Program-made: the position numbers and the translations under genes | Source of the DNA: an uncultured Maribacter sp. | GTDB taxonomy: Bacteria; Bacteroidota; Bacteroidia; Flavobacteriales; Flavobacteriaceae | Direction of reading: 5' to 3' | Assembly (NCBI GenBank): GCA_937125035.1 | Contig: CAKZLG010000066.1 | Coordinates: 1 to 52,640, forward strand | Length of the DNA stretch: 52,640 nt | The notes under the pieces: generated by a model | What the model was told of the DNA's origin: nothing | What the model saw: only the letters and a program-made list of their open reading frames with translations | Databases searched by the model: none | Shown: piece by piece, positions 15,851 through 25,597 of the stretch | Numbering within the stretch: the stretch's first letter is position 1 | How the letters are laid out: every line of letters starts with the position of its first letter

Positions 15851-18703
15851 TTGGCTAAATTCGGTAACATAATCGATTCGTTATGGTTGTCCCTCCTTTT
15901 GTTGGTGATGGCCACACCCTGTTTTGCACAATATGAGACCAAGATAACGGCAACCTTGAATCCTTTTTTAAAGGAGCTGGACATACAACAGGAGTTCGTG
16001 TATCACAATAATAGCTCCTATTCCTTAGGGGTCATCAACTTCAATGATTGGGCCAACGCCTATTCCAATAAGAAAACGGCCCTGGCCAAACGATTTGGAC
16101 AGGAATTCAAACGAAGTCTCCATCTGGCAAAGAAAGAAGAACGTGGGTATACCACGATCGTTAGCGCGGTAGACAATGACTATCGTGGCCTTACCTGGGA
16201 AAGGAACCATAGTGCGGATATTTTACAGATCCGACTCAACGAGCCCCTTTTGCCCCAAACATCCACCAAGATCTTTGTCACCTATAAGGTAAAGCTCCCG
16301 CCAAATAAATACACATCCTACGGCTATGGCAACAAGGGCAATTACTATTTGAAGGACTGGTACCTTACCCCGGCCGTGTACGATGGCAAATGGCACCTCT
16401 ACCCAAATATGGACCTGGAGGATCTATATACCCATGTTGCACAAACGGAAATCAATTTCAAGTACCCGGAAAAACTGGCCCTCACCTCCAATTTCAAAAA
16501 AAGCAACGAAGCGGCCTTTCCTGGTGGGCAATTCGTAAAGCTCACGGGAGAGCAACGCAAGAGCGCTGAGATCATCTTGCAGGTAGATGATACCTTCAGC
16601 ACGCACACCACCCCGTACATGACCTTTGTCACCAATATTTCCGCCCCACGGTACGATCCCATTGGCAAAGGACTATCCATGACCAAGGTCGCGGAATTCA
16701 TACATAGCCATTTAGGGGACTACCCCCATGACAAGGTCTTGGTGAGTGAATTGGATTACCAGAAAGACCCCCTGTACGGACTGAATCAATTGCCCGCCTT
16801 CATACGACCGTATGAAGAACAGTTTCAATTTGAGATGAAATTTTTGAAAACCGCCCTGAACAGTATTCTCAAAGAAACCATGTTCTTGGACCCCAGAAAG
16901 GAACAGTGGCTGAACAGCGCCATAGCCAATTACCTAATGATCGCCTATGTAAATGAGTTTTATCCCGATCAAAAACTCTTGGGGAAACTTTCGAGGATAT
17001 GGGGGGTGCGTAGCTTTAAGCTGGCCCAGATGGATTTCAATGACCAGTATTCCTTTCTCTACAACCTTACCGCAAGAAAGAACCTGGACCAGGCCTTGAA
17101 CACCTCCAATGACTCGCTGATCAAATTCAACCAAAAAATTGCCAATAAATACAAGGCCGGTCTTGGGCTGGCCTATCTGGCCGATTATATTGGGAAAGAG
17201 AAAGTGGATGAGAGCATAAAGACCTTCTATAAATATTACCAGCGCAACCGGGTTAAAGTACTGGACTTTGAATCTATTTTGAAGCGAAGCACCACCAAGG
17301 ACATCAATTGGTTCTTTAGGGACTATGTGGCCACCGATCGTAAGATAGACTTCAAGATAAAAAAGGTGGAAAAAACCGAGGACAGCCTTGAAGTGACCAT
17401 CAAGAACAAGCAGGGCACCAATGTGCCCATTTCCCTTTTTGGACTAAAAAACGATTCCGTGGTCTCCAAATACTGGTTCAAGGACATAGAACTACAGGAA
17501 ACCTTTGTTATACCCAACAGCGCGGAGGACAAACTGGTACTTAACTATGATCAGACCATTCCGGAATTCAACCAAAGAGACAATTGGAAATCGCTCGGCG
17601 GCTTCCTCTCCAGTAACAAAAAATTAAAGTTCACTTTTTTTAAAGATGCCGAAAATCCCTATTACAACCAGGTTTTCTATGTACCCGTGCTCAATTTCAA
17701 CATTTATGATGGTTGGGTCCCCGGGATGCGTCTTTACAATAAGACCTTATTGGAGCGGCCCTTTGTCTATGATTTTGCCCCCTCCTACTCTTTTCGGGAG
17801 AAAGCCCTAGTGGGTTACGGAAAACTGAGCTACCGGAAATATTTGAACAAGAGTGGGTTGTTCGTGGCCAATTATGCCATTGGCGCTTCCACCTCCCACT
17901 TCAATGTAAACTCAAGGTATACTTCTATTACGCCCTCCTTGAGCTTTGGTTTTAGACCGGACGATCTCATATCCAACAAACGAGAGTTCCTGAGCTTTAG
18001 GTTTGTGAACATTTTCAGGGATTTTGATGAAAGCCTGGTAGATTTGGCCAATGACCCAGAGAATCCGGACTACAGCGTTTTCAACGCGAGGTATACCAAC
18101 AGGGATAACCATATTTTGGACTACCGCTCCTGGTTCGTGGATTTTCAATTGGCGGGCAATTTCAGTAAGCTGTCCTTTGAATATGAATATCGAAAACTCT
18201 TTGAGAGCAATAGGCAGCTCAACCTCAGGTTCTTTGCAGGTAAGTTTTTGAGCAACAACACCAACTCCAATTTTTTCAATTTTGCATTGGATCGTCCAAC
18301 GGATTACCTTTTTGATTATGGGTACTTGGGCCGCTCAGAGGATTCAGGCATTTACAGCCAGCAGATCATCATTGCAGAAGGCGGTTTCAAATCCTTTCTG
18401 GACGAACGTTACCGCTTCTCGGACAATTGGATGGCCACCGCGAACGCAAGTTTCAACCTCTGGCGGTGGATTGAGGTGTATGGTGACGTTGGCCTGGTGA
18501 AAAACAATGGCTTCAAGGAAAAATTCGTTTACGACTCTGGGGTACGCCTCAATTTGGTCACGGATTTCTTTGAACTCTATTTCCCAGTATATTCCAATAA
18601 CGGTTGGGAAATTGCGCAGCCCAATTACCAAGAACGCATCCGTTTCATCATTACGGTGAGCCCGCGCACCTTGACCGGACTGTTCACCCGTCAATGGTTT
18701 TAA
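15851..18703 (+). CDS. Outer-membrane protein with a degenerate M1-peptidase-like exported domain
   Basis: The 950-residue protein starts with a signal peptide (hydrophobic LWLSLLLLVMATPCFA, cleavage before Gln-27). The first half resembles the N-terminal and catalytic-like domains of M1 aminopeptidases, but no HExxH zinc motif occurs anywhere; the position of the usual second zinc ligand reads EQWLNSAIANYLM. From about residue 590 to the end the sequence alternates in the manner of an outer-membrane beta barrel and finishes in Phe (LFTRQWF). No ATG gives a signal peptide; the start is a TTG two bases after the LOG stop. Likely role is surface binding or assembly rather than proteolysis; inference. 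Confidence 0.75.
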   Translation: MAKFGNIIDSLWLSLLLLVMATPCFAQYETKITATLNPFLKELDIQQEFVYHNNSSYSLGVINFNDWANAYSNKKTALAKRFGQEFKRSLHLAKKEERGYTTIVSAVDNDYRGLTWERNHSADILQIRLNEPLLPQTSTKIFVTYKVKLPPNKYTSYGYGNKGNYYLKDWYLTPAVYDGKWHLYPNMDLEDLYTHVAQTEINFKYPEKLALTSNFKKSNEAAFPGGQFVKLTGEQRKSAEIILQVDDTFSTHTTPYMTFVTNISAPRYDPIGKGLSMTKVAEFIHSHLGDYPHDKVLVSELDYQKDPLYGLNQLPAFIRPYEEQFQFEMKFLKTALNSILKETMFLDPRKEQWLNSAIANYLMIAYVNEFYPDQKLLGKLSRIWGVRSFKLAQMDFNDQYSFLYNLTARKNLDQALNTSNDSLIKFNQKIANKYKAGLGLAYLADYIGKEKVDESIKTFYKYYQRNRVKVLDFESILKRSTTKDINWFFRDYVATDRKIDFKIKKVEKTEDSLEVTIKNKQGTNVPISLFGLKNDSVVSKYWFKDIELQETFVIPNSAEDKLVLNYDQTIPEFNQRDNWKSLGGFLSSNKKLKFTFFKDAENPYYNQVFYVPVLNFNIYDGWVPGMRLYNKTLLERPFVYDFAPSYSFREKALVGYGKLSYRKYLNKSGLFVANYAIGASTSHFNVNSRYTSITPSLSFGFRPDDLISNKREFLSFRFVNIFRDFDESLVDLANDPENPDYSVFNARYTNRDNHILDYRSWFVDFQLAGNFSKLSFEYEYRKLFESNRQLNLRFFAGKFLSNNTNSNFFNFALDRPTDYLFDYGYLGRSEDSGIYSQQIIIAEGGFKSFLDERYRFSDNWMATANASFNLWRWIEVYGDVGLVKNNGFKEKFVYDSGVRLNLVTDFFELYFPVYSNNGWEIAQPNYQERIRFIITVSPRTLTGLFTRQWF

Positions 18704-18810
18704 TTATTAAATTCGCAATTATACACCGTTAAACGGGTCTTAATTTTAATTTTATTTAAATATTTGAGTTTGAAATTATCATATAATCAATACATTTTGG
18801 GATGAAGAGA

Positions 18811-18841
18811 TTGTAAAAATGCTTAGATTTAGGTATTTTTG
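18811..18841 (+). promoter_or_regulatory. Candidate promoter of the fused E1 gene
   Basis: TTG at 18811-18813 and TATTTTTG at 18834-18841, 20 bases apart, match the Bacteroidota consensus. The ATG follows at 18857. An in-frame TTG at 18839 lies within the -7 element and is therefore an unlikely start. The interval upstream is very AT-rich. Confidence 0.55.
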
Positions 18842-18856
18842 TGCAAATACCCAACA

Positions 18857-21268
18857 ATGAACGTATCCTCCAAGACCAGCAATGACATTTCTTTTGAAGA
18901 TTTCAAGGCCCAGATCATACAGGATTATGAGATTGCCTTTTTAAGTAGAAGTTGCAGTCTTTTGGGCAGAAAGGAAGTGTTGACGGGCAAGGCCAAATTC
19001 GGCATTTTTGGTGACGGTAAGGAACTGCCGCAATTGGCCATGGCGCGGGCCTTTGAAAATGGGGACTTTAGAAGCGGTTACTACAGAGATCAAACCTTTA
19101 TGATGGCCATAGGTGCCCTAGGCCCCAAAGAATTTTTCCATGGCCTCTACGCCACTACGGACATGGGAAAGGAACCCATGAGCGCCGGTAGGCAGATGGG
19201 GGGTCATTTTCTCACGTATAGCCTTAACGAGGATGGCAGTTGGCGAGATCTCACGCAGCAAAAAAACAGCAGTGCGGACATCTCCTGCACGGCCGGGCAA
19301 ATGCCGCGCTTATTGGGCCTGGCCCAAGCCTCCAAAATCTACCGAAACCTTTCGGAACTGGACAGTAGGAACTTCTCTAAGGGTGGCAATGAAGTGGCTT
19401 GGGGCACCATAGGCAACGCAAGTACCAGTGAGGGTATGTTCTGGGAAACCATCAATGCGGCAGGCGTTTTGCAGGTACCCATGGTCGTTAGTATCTGGGA
19501 TGACGAATTTGGCATTTCCGTACCGGCAAAACACCACACCACCAAAGAAGACATTTCTAAGATACTTTCCGGTTTTCAGCGTACTGAGAACGAGCCCGGT
19601 TTTGAAATACTCAAAGTAAAAGGCTGGGACTATACCGCATTGATGCATGCCTATGAGAACGCGTCGGATATCGCCCGGCAAGAACACGTACCCGTGGTGA
19701 TACACGTAACAGAGCTCACACAGCCCCAAGGGCACTCCACTTCAGGATCACACGAACGCTATAAGGATCATGAGCGCCTGCAATGGGAAAGGGACAATGA
19801 CTGCAACAAGAGGTTCAAGGAATGGATTCTAGACTCCCAAATAGCTTCATCAGAGGAGTTGGAACAAATTGAGAAAGATATTAAACGTAGGGTGCGCGAG
19901 GCTAAAAAGGAAGCATGGACAGAATTTCTGGAAGAACACCTATCTACCAAAAAGGAACTGGTACTGCTTATTGATCAAATGGCCCAGAAAAGCACGAACA
20001 AAAACTTCATAAAAAAAATAAAGAACGATCTTATCGCCATAGATGAACCCATTAAGAAAGATATGGCCGTGGCCGCTAGGAAGGCTCTGAGATACGTACT
20101 TGGTGAATCATTTCCGGAAAAGGAAACGTTGGCAAAATGGACGGCTACGTTCTTACAGGAGGCCCAGCCGAAATTCAGCAGCCATCTCTACAGTCCTAGG
20201 GCAGACAGTGCCACTAGAATAAAGGCCATACCGCCAACCTACAGGACAGAGGAAGAGCTGGTAGATGGCCGCATCATCTTACGTGATAATTTTGACCAAC
20301 TGTTCAAAACCTATCCCAATGCCCTCATATTCGGTGAGGATACCGGTGCCATAGGGGATGTGAACCAAGGCTTGGAAGGATTACAGCATAAATATGGTGA
20401 ACTCCGTATTGCAGATACGGGTATAAGGGAGACCACCATAGTTGGTCAAGGCATAGGCATGGCCCTAAGGGGACTGAGGCCCATTGCGGAAATTCAGTAC
20501 CTGGATTATATCTTTTATACCCTGGCCACCCTTACCGATGATTTGGCCAGTTTGCATTATAGGACCTGTGGCACCCAAAAGGCCCCTTTGATCATAAGAA
20601 CCCGTGGCCATAGATTGGAGGGCATCTGGCATTCCGGTTCTGAAATGGGCGGTCTGATTCACCTCTTGCGCGGCATGTACTTGTTGGCCCCGAGAAACAT
20701 GACCCAAGCGGCAGGTTTCTACAATACCTTGATGAAAAGTGACGAGCCTGCCCTGGTCATTGAAAGTTTAAACGGCTACAGGCTAAAGGAAAGAAAACCG
20801 GAGAATTTAGGTACGTTCTGCACACCAATAGGTGTGGTGGAAACTATGAGGGAAGGTTCGGACATTACCCTGTTGTCCTATGGGTCTACCCTTCGCATTG
20901 TAGAGCAAGCGGCAAAGGAACTACAAGAAGTGGGCATTGATGCCGAAGTGATCGATGCGCAGACCCTCTTGCCTTTTGACATGCAACAAGATACCGTAAA
21001 AAGCCTCCAAAAGACCAATCGCCTTTTGGTGATTGATGAAGACGTGCCCGGTGGATGTTCTGCCTATCTCTTAAATGAAGTGGTGGAAAAACAAGGGGGC
21101 TACCAGTATCTGGACAGTGCTCCACAGACTTTGACGGCCAAAGCCCATAGGCCGGCATATGGTACTGATGGCGATTACTTTTCGAAACCCAACGTGGAGG
21201 ATATTTTTGAGAAGGTGTATGCCATTATGAACGAAGTGAACCCAGCACATTATCCCGCATTGAGATAA
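18857..21268 (+). CDS. Fused alpha/beta E1 component of a 2-oxoacid (branched-chain type) dehydrogenase
   Basis: The 803-residue protein joins both E1 subunits in one chain. The alpha half (to about residue 400) has the thiamine diphosphate region GNASTSEGMFWE, and the beta half begins near DGRIILRDNFDQLF, with GEDTGAIGDVN and the transketolase C-domain at the end. It should decarboxylate branched-chain 2-oxo acids (or a related substrate) with ThDP and pass the acyl group to a lipoyl E2, which is not encoded in this window. Such fusions are common in Bacteroidota. It has its own promoter and is followed by 150 bases without a gene that hold a short hairpin with a T-run (about 21367-21386). 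Confidence 0.88.
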   Translation: MNVSSKTSNDISFEDFKAQIIQDYEIAFLSRSCSLLGRKEVLTGKAKFGIFGDGKELPQLAMARAFENGDFRSGYYRDQTFMMAIGALGPKEFFHGLYATTDMGKEPMSAGRQMGGHFLTYSLNEDGSWRDLTQQKNSSADISCTAGQMPRLLGLAQASKIYRNLSELDSRNFSKGGNEVAWGTIGNASTSEGMFWETINAAGVLQVPMVVSIWDDEFGISVPAKHHTTKEDISKILSGFQRTENEPGFEILKVKGWDYTALMHAYENASDIARQEHVPVVIHVTELTQPQGHSTSGSHERYKDHERLQWERDNDCNKRFKEWILDSQIASSEELEQIEKDIKRRVREAKKEAWTEFLEEHLSTKKELVLLIDQMAQKSTNKNFIKKIKNDLIAIDEPIKKDMAVAARKALRYVLGESFPEKETLAKWTATFLQEAQPKFSSHLYSPRADSATRIKAIPPTYRTEEELVDGRIILRDNFDQLFKTYPNALIFGEDTGAIGDVNQGLEGLQHKYGELRIADTGIRETTIVGQGIGMALRGLRPIAEIQYLDYIFYTLATLTDDLASLHYRTCGTQKAPLIIRTRGHRLEGIWHSGSEMGGLIHLLRGMYLLAPRNMTQAAGFYNTLMKSDEPALVIESLNGYRLKERKPENLGTFCTPIGVVETMREGSDITLLSYGSTLRIVEQAAKELQEVGIDAEVIDAQTLLPFDMQQDTVKSLQKTNRLLVIDEDVPGGCSAYLLNEVVEKQGGYQYLDSAPQTLTAKAHRPAYGTDGDYFSKPNVEDIFEKVYAIMNEVNPAHYPALR

Positions 21269-21420
21269 GATCGCTTACGTTTTCATTGCTTAGGACGGAC
21301 GTACTTTTAAACTAAATCAAAGAAAAAACCGTCCAGCATTCCAAACTTTGACCAAAATTTCCAAAGAGGTTAAGAACCTATTTTTTAGAGTACGGTTTTT
21401 GGCGTAAGTTAGTACCTACC

Positions 21421-23685
21421 ATGATGGAAGATTTTGGTTATTTAGCGGGATTGTTGAGAAAGCACTATGGTATCATCGGAGTTGATATCACCCCCATGGA
21501 AGGCTATGAAAGCAGCAACTTCAAAATTGAAACAGGACAAAGGACCTATGTCCTAAAAAAATATGCCCACGGGCCCAGGACAGCGTATGAACTGGAAGGC
21601 GAAAACCGAGTTCTGGGTATTCTTACGGGGGATTCGGAATATGATACTCCACAACTTATACCGAGTAGTACTGGTGAAGCCATGGTACGGGACAAGGCCC
21701 ACCTCTTTCGGCTATTGACCTACATTGACGGTGATTTCCTGGCCAATGTAGATCAGACCTCTGAGGTTGCGGCCTCCCTGGGCACCTTTCTAGGGAAAAT
21801 GGACCAAGCGATACACGCCACCTACCATGCGGGTATCCTAACTAAGGAAACCCAATGGGACCTTCGCCATTTTGAACTCAACCTAACCTACCTCCCCTAC
21901 ATCAAAAATACGGCAGACCAAAGTTTGGTACGCTATTTTGCGCTACAGTTCCAAGAACAGGTTCGCCCCGTGGCCATCTCGCTTCGCAGGGGCACCATTC
22001 ACAATGACGCCAATGACTGGAATGTACTGCTAAAGGACCAAAAGGTCACGGGCATCATAGATTTTGGGGATATGTGCCATACATGGCTCATCAATGAAGT
22101 GGCCATAGGCCTCACATACGTTATGATGCAGAAGGAGGACCCCTTGGCCATGGCCGCACCGTTATTGAAGGCGTACCACCAAGAGTTTCCTCTGGAAGAA
22201 AAAGAACTCGATGTCCTGTATTATCTCATTGCCGCACGGTTGTGTGCCAGTGTCCTGAATTCTGCCTTCAGCTCTTTTAAAAATCCAGAACTGGCCTACA
22301 TCACCATCAGCGAAAAACCGGCTTGGCAGCTGCTGCGGAAGTGGTTGGCCGTCAACCCCATTAGAGCCACAGCAACCTTTAGATCGGCCACGGGCTTTCC
22401 AAAAAAAGAAACACCGGATAAATCAGAACAACTACAACAGCGGAGCACCTACCTGAGCAGCGCCCTATCCTTGAGCTATAAGGACCCCATACAGATGCAT
22501 GGGGCCGCGTTCCAATATATGTATGATAGGGAAGGAAACACCTATTTGGATGCCTACAATAATATAATGCTGGCGGGGCACTGCCACCCGAAGGTGGTCA
22601 CCGCTGGCCAGCGCACCATGGCACGTCTCAATACCAATACCCGATACCTTTATGAGGAATTGCTGCGCTACAGTGAAAAGCTATTGCAGAAATTTCCACC
22701 TTCCCTGAACAAGGTGTTTTTTGTGAATTCGGGCAGTGCCGCAAGCGATTTGGCCATACGGCTGGCCAAAGTGCATACCAAAAAGCACAAGATCATGGTC
22801 ATGGAACACGGTTACCATGGCAACACCCAGATGGGCATCGCCATCAGTGCCTACAAATACAATCATCTGGGCGGTCCGGGAAGGCAGCAAGACATCATTG
22901 AAACTCCCATGCCCAAGGTATTTGGCAGTACCTATGCGGATGATGGTACCGCTGGCGTACACTTTGCGCGGAAGACCCAACCTATGTTGAAGGCACATGC
23001 CAATGAGGTGGCCGCCTTTATCGCGGAGCCCATAATTGGCTGTGGTGGACAGGTGCCTTTGCCCAAAGGTTATCTCAATGTCGTCTATCCAATGATCCGA
23101 GAGCAGGGCGGGGTATGTATCAGTGATGAGGTACAAGTGGGCTTTGGGCGGCTGGGCTCCTGTTTTTGGGGTTTTGAAATGTATGAAGTGCTCCCTGATA
23201 TCGTTATAATCGGCAAACCCATGGGCAATGGCCATCCCATGGGCGCCGTGGTCGTGACCGAAGCCATTGCCAAAAGTTTTGAAAATGGCTTGGAATTTTT
23301 TAGCTCTTTTGGCGGCAACCCCGTTTCCTGTGCCATTGGGGAAGCCGTTTTGGATGTCATTGCTTCAGAAGGGCTACAAGAAAATGCGCTTGAAGTGGGC
23401 GACTATCTAAAATCAGTACTGGTCGCTCTGGGCCAAAAGCATCCCGAGTTGACCGATGTACGAGGCCAAGGCCTTTTCCTGGGAGTGGAGATCTGCGATA
23501 GCAATGGCCAGCCCGATGCAAAAAAGGCAGCTTATTTAAAAGACGGACTCAGACAGCGGCATATCTTAATCAGTACGGACGGTCCGTATGACAATGTCCT
23601 TAAAATAAAGCCACCGCTTTCCTTTACCATAGACAATGCCAATACGCTTTTATCGAATATCCAATTTCTTTTAGAGAAACAATAA
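21421..23685 (+). CDS. APH-type kinase fused to class III aminotransferase-like phospho-lyase
   Basis: The 754-residue protein has two enzymes in one chain. Residues 1-310 form an aminoglycoside-phosphotransferase-fold kinase with the catalytic loop H194-N-D196-x4-N201 and the metal motif IDFGD. Residues about 330-754 are a class III PLP enzyme with HGYHGNTQ, the cofactor Asp in SDEVQVGFGR and the PLP Lys-599 (IIGKPMGNGHP). In animals the separate homologues are hydroxylysine kinase and the ammoniophospholyases for phosphohydroxylysine or phosphoethanolamine, so the fusion plausibly phosphorylates an amino alcohol and then eliminates phosphate and ammonia. The exact substrate is not visible. 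A second ATG immediately follows the first. The DoxX gene follows 37 bases later. Confidence 0.85.
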   Translation: MMEDFGYLAGLLRKHYGIIGVDITPMEGYESSNFKIETGQRTYVLKKYAHGPRTAYELEGENRVLGILTGDSEYDTPQLIPSSTGEAMVRDKAHLFRLLTYIDGDFLANVDQTSEVAASLGTFLGKMDQAIHATYHAGILTKETQWDLRHFELNLTYLPYIKNTADQSLVRYFALQFQEQVRPVAISLRRGTIHNDANDWNVLLKDQKVTGIIDFGDMCHTWLINEVAIGLTYVMMQKEDPLAMAAPLLKAYHQEFPLEEKELDVLYYLIAARLCASVLNSAFSSFKNPELAYITISEKPAWQLLRKWLAVNPIRATATFRSATGFPKKETPDKSEQLQQRSTYLSSALSLSYKDPIQMHGAAFQYMYDREGNTYLDAYNNIMLAGHCHPKVVTAGQRTMARLNTNTRYLYEELLRYSEKLLQKFPPSLNKVFFVNSGSAASDLAIRLAKVHTKKHKIMVMEHGYHGNTQMGIAISAYKYNHLGGPGRQQDIIETPMPKVFGSTYADDGTAGVHFARKTQPMLKAHANEVAAFIAEPIIGCGGQVPLPKGYLNVVYPMIREQGGVCISDEVQVGFGRLGSCFWGFEMYEVLPDIVIIGKPMGNGHPMGAVVVTEAIAKSFENGLEFFSSFGGNPVSCAIGEAVLDVIASEGLQENALEVGDYLKSVLVALGQKHPELTDVRGQGLFLGVEICDSNGQPDAKKAAYLKDGLRQRHILISTDGPYDNVLKIKPPLSFTIDNANTLLSNIQFLLEKQ

Positions 23686-23722
23686 AAATCAATACATTTG
23701 ATAACAACTAATTGAACAACCC

Positions 23723-24100
23723 ATGAAAAATCCCCTGTTGAGAGATATTGGTCTTGCCTTTTTCAGGATCACCGTCTCTGCCATGATGCTTACCCATGGC
23801 TATCCCAAATTGATGAAATTGATCTCCGGAAATTTTGAGTTTGGAAATCCATTGGGCCTAGGTGCCGCACCATCCCTGTTCTTGGCCGTTATTGGCGAGT
23901 TTGTATGCCCGGTACTCATCATCATAGGCCTAAGAACCCGTTTAGCCGCTATACCTGCCGCCTTTACCATGTTGGTGGCTGCCTTTGTGGTCCATGCGCA
24001 CGATCCCTTTGGCACCAAGGAAAAAGCAATGTTGTTTCTGGTCTGCTTTATCACCATTGCCCTATTGGGACCTGGCAAATTCAGTTTGGATCGAAAATAA
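23723..24100 (+). CDS. DoxX-family membrane protein
   Basis: A 125-residue integral membrane protein with about four hydrophobic helices and the DoxX-like opening RITVSAMMLTHGYPKL. DoxX-family proteins sit in the inner membrane and are linked to quinone redox chemistry or oxidative stress in a few cases, but most, including this one, have no assigned role. It follows the kinase/lyase fusion by 37 bases and may share its transcript. It converges with holA, with ten bases between the two stops and no terminator in the gap. Confidence 0.85.
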   Translation: MKNPLLRDIGLAFFRITVSAMMLTHGYPKLMKLISGNFEFGNPLGLGAAPSLFLAVIGEFVCPVLIIIGLRTRLAAIPAAFTMLVAAFVVHAHDPFGTKEKAMLFLVCFITIALLGPGKFSLDRK

Positions 24101-24110
24101 GGGGTGATGC

Positions 24111-25112
24111 TCAGATGATCTTTACCAACAATTCCTTCAATAGATCGGATTGACTCATTCCATTGGCCCCTAGTCCCTTGCCTTTCAAATCCATCTCACG
24201 CAGATAGGATATGATTTCACTTACTCTTTTCATTGGATAGTTCCTTGCGGCAACCTGGTATTCCTGAACAAAATAAGGATTGATGCGCAGGGCACTGGCT
24301 ACACTTTTACTAGAATGGTCCTTTAGGCCGTGGTATTGAAGCAATTGACTGAAAAAGCTGTGTAAAAGCGTTACGGTGAGCACAAAGGGATTGTCCTTGG
24401 GGTTCTGGGCAAAATAGGTGATTATTTTCGTGGCCTTGAGTACATTGCGCTCGCCGATGGCCTTTTTGAGCTCAAAATTGTTATAGTCCTTGCTGATCCC
24501 AATATGTTCCTCTATGTGCTTTGGTGTAATTTCAATCTGGCCCGGAAGCACCATCTTCAGTTTTTTGAGCTCATTGTCTATACGGCTGAGGTCGTTTCCC
24601 AAATATTCCACCAAGAGCATGGCCGCCTTATGGGTAATGGCATGCCCTTCGGCCTGCAGATTTTTACGTAGCCACTCAGGAACTTTATCTTCGTAGAGTT
24701 TGTTGCTCTCCAGTAATTGTCCGTTTTTTTGAACTTCCTTGTACAGTTTCTTTCGCTTGTCCAGCTTTTTGTACTTATAACAGATCACAAGGACGGTGGT
24801 GGGCTGGGGGGTTTCCGCATAGGGCGTGAGCTGTTCTATGGTTCTGGAAAGATGTTGTGCCTCCTTCACCATGATCACTTGGCGTTCGGACATCATAGGA
24901 TATCGTTTTGCGTGGCCCACAATGTCATCTATGGTAACATCCTTACCATACAGAACCATTTGGTTAAAGCCCTTTTCTTCTTCGGTAAGTACCGAGTTAC
25001 TGATGAAATCCGATAGCCTATCTATAAAATAAGGTTCTTCCCCATACAGAAAGTAAATGGGCTTTATATTTCCCTTCCTTATTTCCGCAACTATCCGTTT
25101 TACTTCATCCAT
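24111..25112 (-). CDS. holA: DNA polymerase III subunit delta
   Basis: This 333-residue protein matches the delta subunit of the clamp loader, which opens the beta clamp. The N-terminal domain has the characteristic PIYFLYGEEPYFIDRL (the altered P-loop region of delta) and the C-terminal collar domain is helical. Length is as expected. It diverges from the HsdR_N-type gene with only 26 bases between the starts, so both promoters must overlap coding sequence or each other. The holA / lone HsdR_N / glycosyltransferase order recurs in Flavobacteriia as far as I recall. Confidence 0.93.
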   Translation of the reverse strand: MDEVKRIVAEIRKGNIKPIYFLYGEEPYFIDRLSDFISNSVLTEEEKGFNQMVLYGKDVTIDDIVGHAKRYPMMSERQVIMVKEAQHLSRTIEQLTPYAETPQPTTVLVICYKYKKLDKRKKLYKEVQKNGQLLESNKLYEDKVPEWLRKNLQAEGHAITHKAAMLLVEYLGNDLSRIDNELKKLKMVLPGQIEITPKHIEEHIGISKDYNNFELKKAIGERNVLKATKIITYFAQNPKDNPFVLTVTLLHSFFSQLLQYHGLKDHSSKSVASALRINPYFVQEYQVAARNYPMKRVSEIISYLREMDLKGKGLGANGMSQSDLLKELLVKII

Positions 25113-25138
25113 TGAGAAAAATTCATCAAATTTGTGGT

Positions 25139-25585
25139 ATGGTAGCGCTCAGCTTTCCCCAATATAACTTTAGGGTCAAAAATAATCAAAATAACACCCT
25201 CATATTTGATGGTGTCCGGAAAAAGTTCGTGGTCCTTACTCCAGAGGAATGGGTGCGGCAACATGTGGTACGCTACTTGGCAGAGCAGAAGAAATTTCCC
25301 ATGAGCCTTATCAATGTGGAAAAACAGCTACAGATAAACGGACTGAACAAACGTTACGATGTGGTGGTGTATGCCCCGGACGGGTCCATAGACGTACTCG
25401 TGGAAACCAAGGCGCCCCAAGTGGCCATCTCCCAAGCTACTTTTGATCAACTGGCACGCTACAATTTGAGCCTGAACGCCACTTACCTCATGGTGACCAA
25501 TGGGCTACGCCATTATTACTGTAAAATGCACAGAGACCTGGAAAAGTATGAATTCATACCTGAAATTCCTGAATTTAGCCGTTAA
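25139..25585 (+). CDS. Stand-alone HsdR N-terminal (PD-(D/E)xK nuclease-like) domain protein
   Basis: The 148-residue protein corresponds only to the N-terminal nuclease domain of type I restriction subunits (HSDR_N_2). The probable catalytic set is the Asp in KRYDVVVY and Glu-x-Lys in VLVETKAP, so the nuclease core looks intact, but there is no helicase part and no hsdM or hsdS nearby. It is therefore not part of a restriction system here; a role in DNA maintenance is possible because it pairs divergently with holA. A TTG at 25112 would add nine residues; the ATG at 25139 is preferred because it leaves space from the holA start. Confidence 0.82.
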   Translation: MVALSFPQYNFRVKNNQNNTLIFDGVRKKFVVLTPEEWVRQHVVRYLAEQKKFPMSLINVEKQLQINGLNKRYDVVVYAPDGSIDVLVETKAPQVAISQATFDQLARYNLSLNATYLMVTNGLRHYYCKMHRDLEKYEFIPEIPEFSR

Positions 25586-25597
25586 TTTGCTGTCGAT

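Noticed and set aside
18725-18760. Hairpin-like CCGTTAAACGG followed by T-rich sequence after the pseudo-peptidase gene
   Set aside because: The stem is too short and the following bases alternate A and T rather than forming a T-run; not a convincing terminator.
25139-25585. Remnant of a type I restriction system
   Set aside because: No hsdM, hsdS or helicase sequence is adjacent and the domain is intact, so it reads as a stand-alone gene rather than a fragment.
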